A stretch of DNA of 7,627 nt from Candidatus Glassiibacteriota bacterium (GTDB lineage: Bacteria; Gemmatimonadota; Glassbacteria; GWA2-58-10): NCBI GenBank assembly GCA_030604975.1, contig JAUVUV010000095.1:1-7627 (forward strand). Reading direction: 5' to 3'. Both the position numbers and the translations under genes were made by a program. Positions within the stretch are counted from its first letter, which is position 1, and each line of letters opens with the position of its first letter. Under the pieces are notes generated by a model. It was not told the origin of the DNA. It made no database searches and was given only the letters and a program-made list of their open reading frames with translations. Shown in pieces: positions 5,882 to 7,627 of the stretch.

Positions 5882-7279
5882 ATGGATAACGGTAAATCAC
5901 CACACAATGAAATCAGGAAAAAATCCTCGGAAGATTCATCCCGGCCGGATGATTCCTCACCCAGCGGCTCCATGTTCAGTCAGAACCTGGAACTCAAGGC
6001 AACACCGGCCTCCCGGGATGATCAGCCCGCGCAGCAGTCCCGTCCCCAGATGGAAGCCGGAGACCGCAAGGTCTATTTCGGAGTCGAGGCACGCAAGGTA
6101 ATGGATATTCTCAAGGAGGAACTCGAGCGGCTGGATCATATGCAACCCTCGCCGGCCCTTATTGAAGATATCTACTCAAGCTGGAAGACTCTCTGGGGAG
6201 GCGATGACCAGCCTCCGGTGAAAGATTTTACCGAGATGTTCGAGGTGGCCTGCAAGGCGTTATCCTCCGCAGGCAGGCTTGAGCGAAAGCTTAACTCTCA
6301 GGAGCAGGAAACTCTCAATACACTTTTGCAGGCGATGTCCAGGCTTGCCTCCGGGGAAGAGGATCAAAACTTTCTTCTCTGGTGCCGCACGGCAACAAGC
6401 AAGTGCTCCCGGCTGAACGAAGAACTGAATCAACAAGTTGAAATTTCAGGCGGGCTGACCGAACCGGAACTGGAGCTGGAGCTGGAGAAGACCGAGGATA
6501 TTTCGAGCTCGGTGGATGAATGGTTCACCCGGGTGAGCAGCCTGGTGGTGGAGTCGGGCAGAGAAGAGGAAGACTCTGGCAAACAGCAGGAAATCTTTCA
6601 GCCTCAGGAACCGGCAGTTGGCGAGCAGAAGATCGAGCCTCCCGCGGCAGAAGTTGAAAACATCCCCACTGTTCCAGAAAAGCCGTTTTCCGAAGATTTT
6701 GCAGAGGTTGCTCCGGCCTCCGGGGAGCAGGCTGAGAAGGAGCTGCCTGAGACTGAAGAGAAACCTGAGCGCAAGGAGAAGCCTGTAACAGAGGAACTCG
6801 ATCTATTCGCTGACCAGGAAGCCTGGCCTGCAGCCGTGGTTGAAGAGGTTTTGACAGAGGCACCAGCGGAAATTCCTGCTCCGTCTTCCGGGATCGAGGA
6901 AAAAATTTCGCAGCAGCGAACGGAACCACCCCCGGAGATTGATTTACAGGAGAAAAGTTTCGCAGATACTGCCCAAATAGTCGATCTTTATTTCAGCGAA
7001 GAGTGCAAGGATATGATCGAACTGATCAAGTACAATTTCTCTCGTCTCAGCGGCCCCTCGGCCAGAAGAACTTCCCGGATGCTGTTCAGGTACTTGGACC
7101 AGATGGTTAAACTGTCGGATGATTTCGGATATGAGGCCTTTAACGAATCATTTATCAGGATGCGGAAACTTCTAACCGAGCTGGCCTCGGCAGGCCAGGG
7201 AGAGAATGTTTCACTTAGACTAAGTGTAGAAGGATTACAGACAGTGGTTGCGGAACTGGAAAGAGAGTTATGGCTATGA
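5882..7279 (+). CDS. Protein of unknown function with two degenerate HPt (CheA P1-like) helical domains and an acidic linker
   Basis: I do not recognise a named family for this 465-residue protein. Residues 1-60 are polar and probably disordered. Residues ~64-155 have the helix pattern of a histidine-phosphotransfer domain: FGVEARKVMDILKEELERLD, then IEDIYSS-WKTLWGG where CheA has its H-TLKG motif. In this alignment the phospho-accepting His is replaced by K102. Residues ~190-355 are rich in Glu and Pro and look unstructured, with short EPELELELE- and EEKPERKEK-type runs. Residues ~365-463 repeat the HPt-like pattern (DLYFSEECKDMIELIKYNFSRL, then LFRYLDQMVKLSDDFGYEAF), with D406 at the His position. 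No signal peptide or membrane segment is visible, so it is probably cytoplasmic. It may bind a response regulator or act as a scaffold without phosphotransfer (inference). It stands 64 nt behind panC and may share its transcript. Confidence 0.85.
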   Translation: MDNGKSPHNEIRKKSSEDSSRPDDSSPSGSMFSQNLELKATPASRDDQPAQQSRPQMEAGDRKVYFGVEARKVMDILKEELERLDHMQPSPALIEDIYSSWKTLWGGDDQPPVKDFTEMFEVACKALSSAGRLERKLNSQEQETLNTLLQAMSRLASGEEDQNFLLWCRTATSKCSRLNEELNQQVEISGGLTEPELELELEKTEDISSSVDEWFTRVSSLVVESGREEEDSGKQQEIFQPQEPAVGEQKIEPPAAEVENIPTVPEKPFSEDFAEVAPASGEQAEKELPETEEKPERKEKPVTEELDLFADQEAWPAAVVEEVLTEAPAEIPAPSSGIEEKISQQRTEPPPEIDLQEKSFADTAQIVDLYFSEECKDMIELIKYNFSRLSGPSARRTSRMLFRYLDQMVKLSDDFGYEAFNESFIRMRKLLTELASAGQGENVSLRLSVEGLQTVVAELERELWL

Positions 7280-7319
7280 GTTTTTCAAAGCTCAAGCGAA
7301 AAAGCAAGAGGTCTGATTT

Positions 7320-7349
7320 TTGCATTGTTGATTTTACCTCTGATAAAAT
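7320..7349 (+). promoter_or_regulatory. Candidate extended -10 promoter for the glycosyltransferase gene
   Basis: TG-A-TAAAAT at 7341-7349 fits the extended -10 pattern (TGnTATAAT with one mismatch), with a weak -35 box TTGCAT (7320-7325) 18 bases upstream. It lies in the AT-rich gap between the pseudo-HPt gene and the ATG at 7416, and would give a leader of about 60 nt. Confidence 0.4.
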
Positions 7350-7415
7350 TGTCCGAATCCCAGAGTTCAGTTTCTGGAGTCAACCAGGCTCAAAACTCAA
7401 GTTAAATATTGTTCA

Positions 7416-7627
7416 ATGGCTGCAAAGGCGTTTGAAAAACTCTCCTGTTACAGACTTCCGCTTCTGGCCCTCCTTGTCGCGGTTCTCTACCTGCCCTCCA
7501 TGAAAAACGGATATGTGGGCTGGGACGACGCGCTGATCCAGTCCAACCAGACTATCCGTTCGCTCTCGGTTGAAAACCTGCTTGAGATGTTTGTGCCACC
7601 TGCTGGGAGAATGGCCAGCTATCAGCC
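7416..7627 (+). CDS. Membrane glycosyltransferase of GT-C/Tmtc (DUF1736-like) type, 3'-partial
   Basis: The frame runs from ATG 7416 to the right edge without a stop, giving 70 complete codons. The N-terminus is short and basic, followed by a hydrophobic helix (residues ~13-28, LPLLALLVAVLYLPSM). The pattern PSMKNGYVGWDDALIQSNQTIRSLS-x-ENL-x-MF and a final ASYQP follow. This is the opening of Tmtc-like mannosyltransferases and TPR-fused GT-C proteins, in which a 'slkNGFvnWDD' loop after the first membrane helix carries the catalytic Asp (here D37/D38). Such enzymes transfer a lipid-linked sugar outside the cytoplasm. The start is chosen because the frame has a stop at 7344-7346 and no other ATG/GTG/TTG between; no clear Shine-Dalgarno site precedes it. 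Most of the protein, including any TPR repeats, lies outside the window. Confidence 0.75.
   Translation, partial: MAAKAFEKLSCYRLPLLALLVAVLYLPSMKNGYVGWDDALIQSNQTIRSLSVENLLEMFVPPAGRMASYQ

Noticed and set aside
5814..6101. TTG-started frame between panC and the pseudo-HPt gene
   Set aside because: It overlaps the beginning of the longer gene in another frame, lacks a ribosome binding site and reads as low-complexity shadow sequence.

Overview
This is a conserved bacterial housekeeping region that runs entirely on the + strand. The coding DNA is moderately GC-rich and sits between clearly AT-rich intergenic stretches. No rRNA, tRNA, CRISPR array, insertion sequence or integrase is visible. The order 'B12/radical-SAM DUF2344 protein - rng - rplU - rpmA', followed by folK and panC, together with the long Lys/Ala tail on L21, suggests a deep-branching Gram-negative-type lineage, perhaps an uncultured phylum of the FCB or neighbouring groups. 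That placement is inference from gene order and style, with no marker comparison behind it.

Left part (1-4250): the 3' portion of a TIGR03960/DUF2344 radical-SAM protein enters from the left edge. An AT-rich gap with a promoter candidate and a hairpin leads to rng (RNase G/E). A near-consensus sigma70 promoter (TTGACA-17-TATTAA) then precedes rplU and rpmA (ribosomal proteins L21 and L27), which end at a textbook rho-independent terminator at 4221-4250. The block concerns ribosome assembly and RNA processing. The L21 here carries a roughly 150-residue histone-H1-like tail.

Middle part (4251-5817): after the terminator, an AT-rich segment holds a second promoter-like sequence and then changes abruptly, at about 4380, to GC-rich DNA. 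That DNA encodes only the last ~27 residues of what looks like dihydroneopterin aldolase (FolB), directly behind an in-frame stop. I read this as a folB remnant upstream of folK (TTG start) and panC (GTG start). folK and panC serve folate and pantothenate/CoA synthesis and are probably co-transcribed.

Right part (5818-7627): a 465-residue protein of unknown function has two all-helical domains laid out like the histidine-phosphotransfer (HPt/CheA P1) fold. Both appear to lack the phospho-accepting His, and a long acidic Pro/Glu-rich linker joins them. An AT-rich gap with an extended -10 promoter candidate follows. The window ends inside the first ~70 codons of a membrane glycosyltransferase of the GT-C/Tmtc (DUF1736-like) type.

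The observations most worth following up are the folB remnant, the tandem pseudo-HPt protein and the L21 tail. I did not find convincing evidence for an entirely new multi-gene system.
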